Origin: Desulfobacterales bacterium
Lineage (GTDB): Bacteria; Desulfobacterota; Desulfobulbia; Desulfobulbales; JAGXFP01
NCBI GenBank assembly: GCA_024637225.1
Contig: JAGXFP010000017.1
Span: forward strand, 62,001-126,000
Reading direction: 5' to 3'
DNA length: 64,000 bases
Shown one piece after another: positions 29,792 through 38,568 of the stretch. The notes under the pieces are model-generated. The model did no database searches. It saw nothing but the letters and a program-made list of their open reading frames with translations, and was not told where the DNA came from. Every line of letters starts with the position of its first letter. Position 1 is the stretch's first letter. Position numbers and translations under genes: made by a program.

Positions 29792-32700
29792 TTACCGGCA
29801 CGGGACAAAACGAACCGCGTAGGGTTGGTCGGCAAAGAGCGTGGAGATTTCCCCGACCGTATAGTCGATATCCTCTTTGGTGGTGGAGCTGCCCAGGGAA
29901 AAACGTACCGAACAATGGGCCTCCGCTTCGCTGAGGCCCAGGGCCAGCAGGGCCGGGGAGGGGGCGGGATTGCCCGATTTGCAGGCTGAACCGCTGGAGA
30001 AGGAAATCCCTTTCCGGTCCATAAACAAAACCAGGGATTCGCCGCGCCAGCCGGGCAGGATCATGTTCAGGGTATTGGGCAGGCTGGATTCTGTGGAACC
30101 GTTTCTCCGTGCTGCGGGGATCTTGCCGAGGAGCTCCTTGAACAGATAGTCCCGCAAGCCGGCCATTCCGGCGGAACCATCCCTTTGCAACCAGCTGTCG
30201 GCCAGGACGCTGGCCTGGCCGAAGCCGACTATCGCCGGGACGTTTTCGGTGCCGGAGCGCAAACCGTGCTCCTGGCCGCCTCCCCTGATCAGGGGCTCCA
30301 GGGGGGTCTCTTTTTTAACATAGAGGCAGCCGATCCCTTTCGGTCCGTACATCTTATGGGCGGAAACAGTCAGGAGATCCACCCCCAAGTCAACAACGTC
30401 AACCCCGATCTTGCCCATGGCCTGGACGGCATCGGTATGGATCGTCACCCCCTGCCGGGCGGCGATCCGGGCTATTTCCCGGAGAGGCTGAACGGTGCCG
30501 AACTCATTGTTGGCCAGCATGATGGAGATCAGAACGGTGTCGGGCCGAATCGCCCGGGCCACCGCGGCGGGGCTGACCATGCCCTGTCGGTCGACCGGGA
30601 GCCTGGTCACCCGAAAGCCCCGGCGCTCGAGTTCGTTGATCGGTCCCAGTACGGCCGGGTGCTCGATGGTCGAGGTGATCAGATGGCCGGCCGTATATCC
30701 TTTGGCCTTGATCGCCCCGGTAATGGCGAGATTGTCGGCCTCTGATCCGCCGCTGGTGAAGATAATCCGCCGGGCGCTGCAATTGAGCAGGCCGGCCACC
30801 TGGCGGCGCGCCCTGGCCACCGCTTTTTTTGGCCCGACCCCGCCGAGATGGATACTTGAAGGATTGCCGAAATCCTCCCGGAAAAAGGGCAGCATCGCCT
30901 CCAGGACCTCGGGGGCCACCGGGGTCGTGGCGTTATGGTCGAGATAGACTTTCCGGGTTGCCTGCCGGGGCGGCGGGGGAGGTCCCTGCCCGCCCGTCTC
31001 TTCCGGGTTGTCGGGCACCGGCGGCGCACAGGCTGCCGCTGAGCGCGCCCCGGGCGGCTCTGCTTTTTCTACCTCGCAGAGCAGTGACTTGTAGATCGGG
31101 AAACCGGAAATCGGGTCGTACTGGTCGAGGTCGGTCAGCTCATTGACATTGCACTGCTGCCATGATTCCGGTCCCAGGGGGCCGCCGCCGCCCATGACGG
31201 CATCGACCGCGCCCCCCACGATATTTTCGGTAACCCGGGCCCGGAAAGTTACCGCGCCGCGTTCGGTCCTGACCCGGACCCAGTCCCCATCCGCTATGCC
31301 GCGATGGGCCGCGTCCGCGGAGTTCATGGTTATGGTCGGGTCCGGTTGATGGCGATTAAGGCTCTTCACCCCGTGATGCTGGCTCCGGAAGTCGAATGTG
31401 CTTCTCGAACCGGAATTGAAAACGAGGGGGTAGCTTTCGGCGAGGTCGGCGCGGGTTTGCGGGCCTTCCCGGGGCTCGGTGTAGACCGGCAGAGGCTCGT
31501 AACCGTGTTCCGCCAGAATCGAGGAAGCGATCTCGAACTTGCCGCCGGGGGTTTCGAAACCGGGCTGGCGGTCCAGGCGCAGCAGCCCCTTCTCCCATTT
31601 TTTATATTGGAGCATGACCGGTTCCAGCTGGACGGTTCCCCCCTGCCGGCGAACTTCCTCCACTGCGAAGCCGCTGTTTTCCAAGGCGCGGTCCAGGATG
31701 GCTTCCTCGGACTGGGGATAGAGGTGGCCGTAGCCGAGGTGCCTGGCAAGTTCGGCTAAAATGAGAAAATCGCTGCGTGCCTCGCCCAGGGGTTCCAGGA
31801 GCTTTTCCCGGATGGTAAAAACCGGGCCGTAGCGCATGTATGAGGTCGTTTCGTACTGGGTGGTGGCGGGCAGCACGAGATCGGCATAGGCCGAGTCGGC
31901 TGTATGGTAGCGGTCGATGGTGACCAGGAAGTCGAGAGCGCCAAGGGTCTTTTTCCAGAGCGCCGGATTGGGCCAGGCCGTGATAATCGAGCCGCCCAGG
32001 ATAATCAGTCCCCTTATTTTATAGGGCACCGAGTCGAGCACCGATTGGGGGAGGGCGATGGCATGGGATTCCCCCCGGTACTGAGAATAGATCGGAAAAC
32101 GGTCCCGGCCCAAGGCCTTTCTGAGATCCGGATTGGCGACCAGATGTTCACGGTTCTGGGGGAAGACATTGTCCTTCATCCGGATCAACAGGCCGCCGGG
32201 CACATCAAGCTGGCCGGCCAGGGCCCACAAGGTGAAGACCGCCCTGATCGCCTGGACGCCGCTGTCGGAATATTCCAGGCCGGTATACATTACCGGAGAG
32301 GCGCCCCGCGCGTCGGCCAGGCTGCGGGCCAGTTCCACCACGGCGGGCGCGGTGACCCCGGTTATCCCGGCCACCACCTCCGGCCGGTAATGCCGGACAA
32401 GCTGGCGCAGTTCGGCAAAGCCGACCGTCCAGTTCTCGGCAAAATCCTCGTCGAAGAGCTCTTCGTCAATCAAAACGTTTATCAGCCCGAGGGCAAGGGC
32501 GCCGTCGGTCCCCGGCCGGATCGCAATCCATTCGGCCCCGCTTTGCCGGGCGGTTTCGCTGCGGCGGGGATCAATGACAATTACCCGGGCGCCGCGCTGC
32601 CCGGCCCGGAGAATCCGCTCCATGGCAAGGGGTGGTGAATCGGTGGCCGGGTTGGCGCCCCAGACCACGATCAGTTCAGCCTGGTCAAGGTCCGGCTCCA

Positions 32701-33220
32701 TGGTGATATACATTTCCCCCATGGTGACGTGGGGGGCGATCATCGCGAAGGAGACGTAGCAGAGGGCGCCGACCCCCAGGGTATTCGGCGAGCCGAAGGG
32801 AAAGAGGACGCTGGAGGCCGAGGAGACTGCCGTTCCGGCCGGCTGAAACAGATCGCAGAGGGCCAGGTCGAAGCTTCCCCGGCCGGTATAGATGGCGGTC
32901 GATTCCGGGCCGTGGTTTTTCTTTAGTTCGGTCAGCCTGGTGACCATGATCTCATAGGCGTCGTCCCAGCTGATCCGTTCGAAATCATGGGTACCCTTGG
33001 CGCCTTTCCGGCGCAGCGGGTGAGCAAGACGGTCCGGATCATGGACGATATCCCCGGAGTGGCGGCCGATGCGGCAGATCGAACCGAGGGGATGATCGGG
33101 CCGGGGTTCGACTTTTTTAATGAGGCCGTTTTCCATATGGACCCGGACCCAGCAGCCGGCCGGGCAGATCCCGCAAAGACCGTCTCGCACCGTATGATTT
33201 TCCGGAGACTTCGCGCTCAC
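29792..33220 (-). CDS. Fusion of molybdopterin (DMSO-reductase family) oxidoreductase and cysteine desulfurase; candidate metallopterin-dependent ergothioneine synthase
   Basis: N-terminus CGICPAGC...SICRIGRHSGD Fe-S motif, VVWGANPATDSPP, molydopterin dinucleotide-binding C-domain; Pro-rich linker ~30960-31080; then YLDHNATTP, SGGSEADNLAI, TVSAHKMYGPKGIG (PLP Lys), SSGSACKSGNP (catalytic Cys). Confidence 0.93.
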   Translation of the reverse strand: MSAKSPENHTVRDGLCGICPAGCWVRVHMENGLIKKVEPRPDHPLGSICRIGRHSGDIVHDPDRLAHPLRRKGAKGTHDFERISWDDAYEIMVTRLTELKKNHGPESTAIYTGRGSFDLALCDLFQPAGTAVSSASSVLFPFGSPNTLGVGALCYVSFAMIAPHVTMGEMYITMEPDLDQAELIVVWGANPATDSPPLAMERILRAGQRGARVIVIDPRRSETARQSGAEWIAIRPGTDGALALGLINVLIDEELFDEDFAENWTVGFAELRQLVRHYRPEVVAGITGVTAPAVVELARSLADARGASPVMYTGLEYSDSGVQAIRAVFTLWALAGQLDVPGGLLIRMKDNVFPQNREHLVANPDLRKALGRDRFPIYSQYRGESHAIALPQSVLDSVPYKIRGLIILGGSIITAWPNPALWKKTLGALDFLVTIDRYHTADSAYADLVLPATTQYETTSYMRYGPVFTIREKLLEPLGEARSDFLILAELARHLGYGHLYPQSEEAILDRALENSGFAVEEVRRQGGTVQLEPVMLQYKKWEKGLLRLDRQPGFETPGGKFEIASSILAEHGYEPLPVYTEPREGPQTRADLAESYPLVFNSGSRSTFDFRSQHHGVKSLNRHQPDPTITMNSADAAHRGIADGDWVRVRTERGAVTFRARVTENIVGGAVDAVMGGGGPLGPESWQQCNVNELTDLDQYDPISGFPIYKSLLCEVEKAEPPGARSAAACAPPVPDNPEETGGQGPPPPPRQATRKVYLDHNATTPVAPEVLEAMLPFFREDFGNPSSIHLGGVGPKKAVARARRQVAGLLNCSARRIIFTSGGSEADNLAITGAIKAKGYTAGHLITSTIEHPAVLGPINELERRGFRVTRLPVDRQGMVSPAAVARAIRPDTVLISIMLANNEFGTVQPLREIARIAARQGVTIHTDAVQAMGKIGVDVVDLGVDLLTVSAHKMYGPKGIGCLYVKKETPLEPLIRGGGQEHGLRSGTENVPAIVGFGQASVLADSWLQRDGSAGMAGLRDYLFKELLGKIPAARRNGSTESSLPNTLNMILPGWRGESLVLFMDRKGISFSSGSACKSGNPAPSPALLALGLSEAEAHCSVRFSLGSSTTKEDIDYTVGEISTLFADQPYAVRFVPCR

Positions 33221-34269
33221 CGTTTCGCCTCCTCCCGTTTTTCAAGGAGGAGAAGCCCGAACCATCCCCGGTCGTCGGTATAGGTCCGGACCGGATGCAG
33301 CCCGAATCCGCTAAGGGAGTTTTTAACCCCGGCGAGGCTGAATTTGCGGCTGATCTCCAGGAGGATCTGCTCCCCTGCGGCAATGGCATATGATTTATGG
33401 AGGGGTTTGATCCGGATAGTCTGGGCTGCATCGAACCGGGTGAAAATCTCGACCCGTTCCTTCTCGGGATTAAAGAGAGCCCGGTGGCTCAAGCGGTCGA
33501 GATCGAGTCCGGCGCCGAGCTCCCGGTTCATTCGGGCGAAATAGTTAAGGGTGAATCGGGCGGTGACCCCGGCGGCATCGTTATAAGCCGCTTCCAGCAA
33601 GCCGGGATCCTTCAAAAGGTCGACGCCGAGCAGCAAATAATCGCCGGGACGCATGTGCGCCGAAAGATCGGTCCAGAAAAGCTCTTCCTCCGCCGGGCTG
33701 AAATTGCCGAGGGTACTGCCGAGGAATATCACCAGGGCGGGGGAGGCACATTGTATCAACGGGAAAGAATCGCCATAGGTGCCGTGGATTCCCACGATCT
33801 GGATCCCGGGGTGCTGCTTGGCGATGGCGCGGCCCGCATCGTTCAGGGCGCTGCGGCTGATGTCGATCGGGGTGTAACAGACCTTGTCGTACCGGGTCTG
33901 ATAGGCGGAGAGCAGGTGACTGGTTTTTACCGAACTACCCGAACCAAGTTCGATCAGGGTACAGAGGCCGGTAAGCCCGGAAATGTCCGCGGCCCACTTT
34001 TTCAGGATGCTCTCCTCAGTGCGGGTTAGATAGTATTCCGGTTGGCTGCAGATTTTTTCATAGAGCGCGCTGCCCCGGGCGTCATACAAAAAGCGGCACT
34101 CCAATTCCCGAGAGGATGAGGCCAGGCCCTCGACGACCGATCGGGCAAATTCTTCCCTGGGGTCATCGAGGGCGGCGGCTTGAAGCACCACGTTTTGCCG
34201 GTCGGCCAGGGCGGTATTGAAAAAGGCCTTCAGCACTTTTTTATCGAGACAGGCGGTGGTGGGCGGCAC
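33217..34269 (-). CDS. egtD: EgtD-like L-histidine N-alpha-methyltransferase
   Basis: RFLYDARGSALYEKICSQPEYYLTRTEESIL...ELGSGSSVKTSHLL...FLGSTLGNFSPAEEELF; 4-bp ATGA overlap with downstream fusion gene; GTG start. Confidence 0.92.
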   Translation of the reverse strand: MPPTTACLDKKVLKAFFNTALADRQNVVLQAAALDDPREEFARSVVEGLASSSRELECRFLYDARGSALYEKICSQPEYYLTRTEESILKKWAADISGLTGLCTLIELGSGSSVKTSHLLSAYQTRYDKVCYTPIDISRSALNDAGRAIAKQHPGIQIVGIHGTYGDSFPLIQCASPALVIFLGSTLGNFSPAEEELFWTDLSAHMRPGDYLLLGVDLLKDPGLLEAAYNDAAGVTARFTLNYFARMNRELGAGLDLDRLSHRALFNPEKERVEIFTRFDAAQTIRIKPLHKSYAIAAGEQILLEISRKFSLAGVKNSLSGFGLHPVRTYTDDRGWFGLLLLEKREEAKR

Positions 34270-34283
34270 GGCGGCTCCTTTTT

Positions 34284-34432
34284 TTAATGGCGACGCAAAT
34301 AGTCTAAAAATCAGTTATTGCGAGCGCAGCGATGCATTCCAGGATTATGTAACTATTTGAGAATGCTGGATTAATTCGTCGCTTCGCTCCTCGCAATGAG
34401 ATGGCAAATCACTTTTTGCGACGCCATCAAAT
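34284..34432. mobile_element. MITE-like nonautonomous element
   Basis: Imperfect terminal inverted repeats ttaatggcgacgcaaa / tttgcgacgccatcaa; internal attgcgagcgcagcgatgcattcc...cgtcgcttcgctcctcgcaatgag inverted blocks. Confidence 0.65.
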
Positions 34433-34765
34433 ATAGATTATAAAGGGATACCCCGGGCAACCGGCAAGGGAAAATTTAGAATTGAAAATTGTGGTGGGGA
34501 AAAACAGCTCTTTAGCAAAAGGGGTTCTTAATGAAACTCAGCCGGTTTGTTTCCCATACAATAGAGATTTCTGTCATTTCGAACGAGCACGGGAAATCTT
34601 ATCGCACCTGAAACAAAAGATTTCTTCCCGCGGTCGAAAGACAGATTACGCATATAGAGAACCTCTTAGCTTGAGCTGAGTATTCTATAGAGCCACTTAG
34701 GCGAAACTCAGCTGCCGGTATTGTTAAATTGGCGGGTTTCATCATTTATTCAGGAGACCGACCGG

Positions 34766-35218
34766 ATGCAGATCTGGGTTGACGCCGATGCGTGTCCGAA
34801 TGTGATCAAGGAAATACTTTTCCGGGCCGCGGAAAGGGTAAAGGTGCCAATGGTCCTGGTGGCCAACTCAACCCTGGCCATCCCTTCCTCCTCCTTTATC
34901 AGGACAATCCGGGTAGCGGCCGGCCAGGACGTGGCCGACAAGGAGATTGTTCGCCGGGTTGAAAAAGGCGATCTGGTCATTACCGCCGACATTCCCCTTG
35001 CCGCCGACGTTGTTGCCAAAGGCGCTTTCGCCCTTAATCCCCGCGGAGAGCTATACACCGAAGAAACCATCCGGGAGCGCTTGTCGATGCGGAACTTTAT
35101 GGACGAACTGAGAATTAACGGGATCGATACCGGCGGGCCGGCCACCCTCAGCCAGAGGGATCGACAGGCCTTTGCCAATCAGTTGGATGGTTTCCTGACC
35201 AGAATCCTGAAGCCGTGA
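34766..35218 (+). CDS. DUF188 (YaiI/YqxD) family protein
   Basis: [35 protein letters not shown]...[31 protein letters not shown]. Confidence 0.95.
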   Translation: MQIWVDADACPNVIKEILFRAAERVKVPMVLVANSTLAIPSSSFIRTIRVAAGQDVADKEIVRRVEKGDLVITADIPLAADVVAKGAFALNPRGELYTEETIRERLSMRNFMDELRINGIDTGGPATLSQRDRQAFANQLDGFLTRILKP

Positions 35219-35324
35219 GCGCCCGATAACGGCGCATCTGCGGCGTTGGCAACTCGGTGATATACCATTAGTATTATCAACATCGTTGCCGCCTTGCATC
35301 TGCACCATTCTCGAACGCTCACGG
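35213..35324. repeat. Fold-back repeat element, copy 2
   Basis: Terminal inverted repeat ccgtgagcg / cgctcacgg (perfect 9 bp), internal ggcaac/gttgcc stem; homologous to 25355-25458. Confidence 0.82.
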
Positions 35325-35683
35325 ATTCAGGAGAGTGAAAAATCAGAGTCGGACTTGAATACCTGGGGAGAGTGTTCCAGAAGGGCCCGGATCCAGGAGG
35401 GCGACGATGCGGCTCATTCCCGAGCGGCAATTATAAGCGTGCCGAGCCGGCGGGTTATCGAACGCCCCGGGGAATGGCAATTCTCCCGCCCGTGATCAGG
35501 GCTGGAGATCAAAGGTGAATTGCCGGCAAGGCAAACAATTCGGCAGGCCCTCACGGTTCAAGATTAGAGACTGCACGACAGGTGGAGGGCGGGGCGGGTT
35601 TAGGAGATCGGCGGCTTTTGCGGAGATCGGCCGGCAAGGGGGGCGGTGATGAAAAGGAGCTCCGGGAAGCCTCGGGCCGCCGG

Positions 35684-35950
35684 TCAGTCCAGTTCCAGAT
35701 GCTGATCGCCGTTTTCTTTGAGTTTCGACAATCCGGCCTTGTCGAGGAAACCGGCCAGCTGATCCTCGGAATGTTCGTCGAGGTATTTTTTTGAAAAGGT
35801 GATGACCTTGGCGCCGTTCCGGTAGTCGAAGCCGATCCTTATCCCGCAGGAGGCCGGATATCTTGAGATCTTCAGGAACCTGATCCGCGGGGGGTTAAAT
35901 ATCTCCCGCACCTGATCGCATATTTCGTCCACTTTGCTTTGCCTGCTCAT
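35684..35950 (-). CDS. Hypothetical protein (88 aa)
   Basis: Intact ORF with plausible start; no recognised family. Confidence 0.5.
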   Translation of the reverse strand: MSRQSKVDEICDQVREIFNPPRIRFLKISRYPASCGIRIGFDYRNGAKVITFSKKYLDEHSEDQLAGFLDKAGLSKLKENGDQHLELD

Positions 35951-36138
35951 TTTTCGCCTCTTTTCAGATAGTTAAAAAATCATTATGCCAGATTTCGCCT
36001 TGATTTTGAAGGAAAAAAAGAAAAATCAGGTTCAGGAGGCTGGGCGGGTTCTCTTTCCGGCTTGCGGATTCGGGGGTGAATTGTGCTATTCTGGGGCAAG
36101 ATAATGTTTAAGCGGAGAATAGTGAAAAAGGAGAAGAT

Positions 36139-36957
36139 ATGATCCAGTTTAAGATTGACGAGGAGCGTTGCATCCAATGCGGCGAGTGCGCCACGGATTG
36201 CCCGGGCGGGGTTATTGTCCTGGACGACTACCCGAGGATCACCGATGAAGGCGGCTGTATCCGCTGTCAGCACTGTCTGGCGATCTGCCCGACCGGGGCG
36301 GTCTCGATTCTCGGCCGGGATCCCGACGCCAGCGTCGACCTCGAAAACAATCTGCCCGATCCGCAAGCGCTGGAGACTCTGATCAAGGGGCGGCGCACGG
36401 TGCGGCGCTATACCGGCAAGGATCTTGCCCCGGAGCTTATCGATGAGTTGCTGGCCGTCGCCTGCCATGCCCCAACCGGGGTTAACAGCGAGTCCGTGCT
36501 TTTTACCGTGGTCAGAGAGGGAGTGGTCATGGACCGGCTGCGGTGCGAGGTGATGGACAAACTGGCATCACTGGAAGAGAAGGGGTGGCTGCCCGAGGGA
36601 ATTGTCGCCCAGTATCTCGGTACGGCGCTCAAGGTTTGGCGGGAAGAGGGCCGGGATGTGATCTTCCGGGGCGCGCCCCATCTGCTCCTGACCAGCGCTC
36701 CCCGCGAGGCACCCTGTCCGGTCCAGGACAGCCATATCGCCCTGACCACCTTCCAGCTTATGGCCGAGGCCCGTGGAGTCGGAACGGTCTGGGACGGAAT
36801 GTTCATGATGGTCCTTGCCGTCTGCCCCGAACTGACCGGCCGACTGAACATCCCCGAGAGCCACCAGCTCGGTTACGCCATGGCCTTCGGGGAACCGGCG
36901 GTGACCTATCACCGCACCGTGCAGCGCGGTCCGGCCGCAGTCAATGTGGTCGAGTGA
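36139..36957 (+). CDS. Nitroreductase family protein with N-terminal 2x[4Fe-4S] ferredoxin
   Basis: CIQCGECATDCPG...CIRCQHCLAICPTGA; RRTVRRYTGKDLAPELIDELLAVACHAPTGVNSES. Confidence 0.93.
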   Translation: MIQFKIDEERCIQCGECATDCPGGVIVLDDYPRITDEGGCIRCQHCLAICPTGAVSILGRDPDASVDLENNLPDPQALETLIKGRRTVRRYTGKDLAPELIDELLAVACHAPTGVNSESVLFTVVREGVVMDRLRCEVMDKLASLEEKGWLPEGIVAQYLGTALKVWREEGRDVIFRGAPHLLLTSAPREAPCPVQDSHIALTTFQLMAEARGVGTVWDGMFMMVLAVCPELTGRLNIPESHQLGYAMAFGEPAVTYHRTVQRGPAAVNVVE

Positions 36958-37592
36958 AAGTGAAAGGCAGAAATGCCGGGCGCCCGGCTTTCTCCGGGAA
37001 ACAATTTTGGGGTAAGATAACGGAATTTCCCGCCCCGGCCCGTCTGGCAATAATCATGGCACTGGTCAACCTGCTGCCGGGGCCGGCATTGGCCGACGGT
37101 GGGTTCAGCTCGCCGGACCGGCTCGGGGCGGGGCTGACCTTCGGGCATAGCTACGATTCGCCGCCCACCTTCGGCTTTTTTCAGATCAACGGCCTCCTCC
37201 AGTATGATTACGATGATATCTGGCCGCATCCCGCCCCCGAACTGCTCTTCTTCAAGGTGGAGGGCAGCCTGGGAGTGGCCGATTACGAGGAAGGGATCCG
37301 GCTGTTCAGTTCGGCCAATATTCTGGCCCAATATTATCTGGCTGAAGCGTCGGTCCGGTGGCGGCCCTATGTCGAGGCGGGAATCGGTCTGATCTACTCC
37401 GATTTTCAGGTCGAGGACCAGGGTCTGCGGCTAAACTTCAATCCCCAGGCCGGGGTCGGCTGCGACTTTATGAGCGGCGGCGGCATTATCTGGTATGGCA
37501 ATTTCCGCATCCATCACCTCTCAAACGGGAACCTTCACGACGATAACCGGGGGATCGACTCGGTCCTGATCCAGATCGGCAGATATTTCTGA
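36954..37592 (+). CDS. PagL-like lipid A 3-O-deacylase / acyloxyacyl hydrolase
   Basis: Signal peptide; C-terminal FRIHHLSNGNLHDDNRGIDS with PagL His-Ser motif; GTG start overlaps upstream stop (alternative ATG 37056). Confidence 0.78.
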   Translation: MKVKGRNAGRPAFSGKQFWGKITEFPAPARLAIIMALVNLLPGPALADGGFSSPDRLGAGLTFGHSYDSPPTFGFFQINGLLQYDYDDIWPHPAPELLFFKVEGSLGVADYEEGIRLFSSANILAQYYLAEASVRWRPYVEAGIGLIYSDFQVEDQGLRLNFNPQAGVGCDFMSGGGIIWYGNFRIHHLSNGNLHDDNRGIDSVLIQIGRYF

Positions 37593-37722
37593 TTCAGGTC
37601 GGACGCCGCCATCCCGTGACTTTTTCCTGAATCAGGGCGCGTTCGAGAACGGCTCGGGTGTCGGAAGGTTAAAATCCCGGGGTTGGCGGGAAAAGCGCCC
37701 GGGCAGGCGGCCGGGACGGAGC

Positions 37723-38568
37723 TTAGCTCAAAGGGTTCAACCGTTTGTGCCAGACGTTCATGCTTTCCAGGCGGCCGCAGATCTGGGTATTGTTGACCAG
37801 AGTGCCGCCGTAGATGTAGCCGGCATTGGCAAAGGTCTTGTTGATCCCGATTGATTTAGCCCTGGCGATGGTGTAGGCCACGGTGATTCCCCGCCACCCC
37901 ATGTCCGCTTCCATCACCTCAAGCAGTTGCCGGGCCAGGCCCTGGCGCCGATGGGAAGGGGCGGTGACGAAGTCGGTCATCTCGACATTGCTCTCAACCG
38001 GATCCTGTTCGGCCGAGGCCAGGGCCACCAGCTGGCCGTTCCGGCTCCAGACCCCGTAGTAGACGACATCCTCGGCCATGGTCCGCTCGATATAGTCGGG
38101 ATCATGGATCGGGAAGGGATAACTGGCAAAGAGCTCCCCGAACAGCCCGGCCATTTCCGCACACTCTTCCGGCAGGCATCGCCTGATCTCGTATCGATCG
38201 GCAGCTTCGGGGCGGGACTCGTGGCCATTCCGGCGGGCCAGACCGATCACCTCGGTGATCTTGTCCTGATCGGACTCGACGGCCCGGTTCCGGTCATGAT
38301 ACTTGCCCATGAAGTGGCAATCCTCCCTGCCCTCGAAAAAGAAGGGCACCAGGGCCTCGGAGGTATAGCCCGCCTCGGCGAAGGGGGTCATCCAGTGGAC
38401 CGGAACCTTTGCAAAGATCTTGCCGTAGTTCTTTTCGGCCGCCAGCTCGTCGATTTGGCCGAGCAGCTCCGGCATATCTTCGTCGGCCAGCTTGATCAGG
38501 TAAATCCGGTCGTTGTCCTTGCCGTGCTGCACGGTGGAGCTGCCGATTGTGGTGAGTTGATCAGCCAT
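37723..38568 (-). CDS. ablB: Beta-lysine N6-acetyltransferase
   Basis: GNAT domain ([25 protein letters not shown]); 8-bp overlap with ablA. Confidence 0.9.
   Translation of the reverse strand: MADQLTTIGSSTVQHGKDNDRIYLIKLADEDMPELLGQIDELAAEKNYGKIFAKVPVHWMTPFAEAGYTSEALVPFFFEGREDCHFMGKYHDRNRAVESDQDKITEVIGLARRNGHESRPEAADRYEIRRCLPEECAEMAGLFGELFASYPFPIHDPDYIERTMAEDVVYYGVWSRNGQLVALASAEQDPVESNVEMTDFVTAPSHRRQGLARQLLEVMEADMGWRGITVAYTIARAKSIGINKTFANAGYIYGGTLVNNTQICGRLESMNVWHKRLNPLS

Noticed and set aside
36543-36953. N-terminal half of the listed 349-aa ORF 36543..37592
   Set aside because: Out-of-frame overlap with the nitroreductase gene; the real PagL-like product starts at GTG 36954 or ATG 37056.
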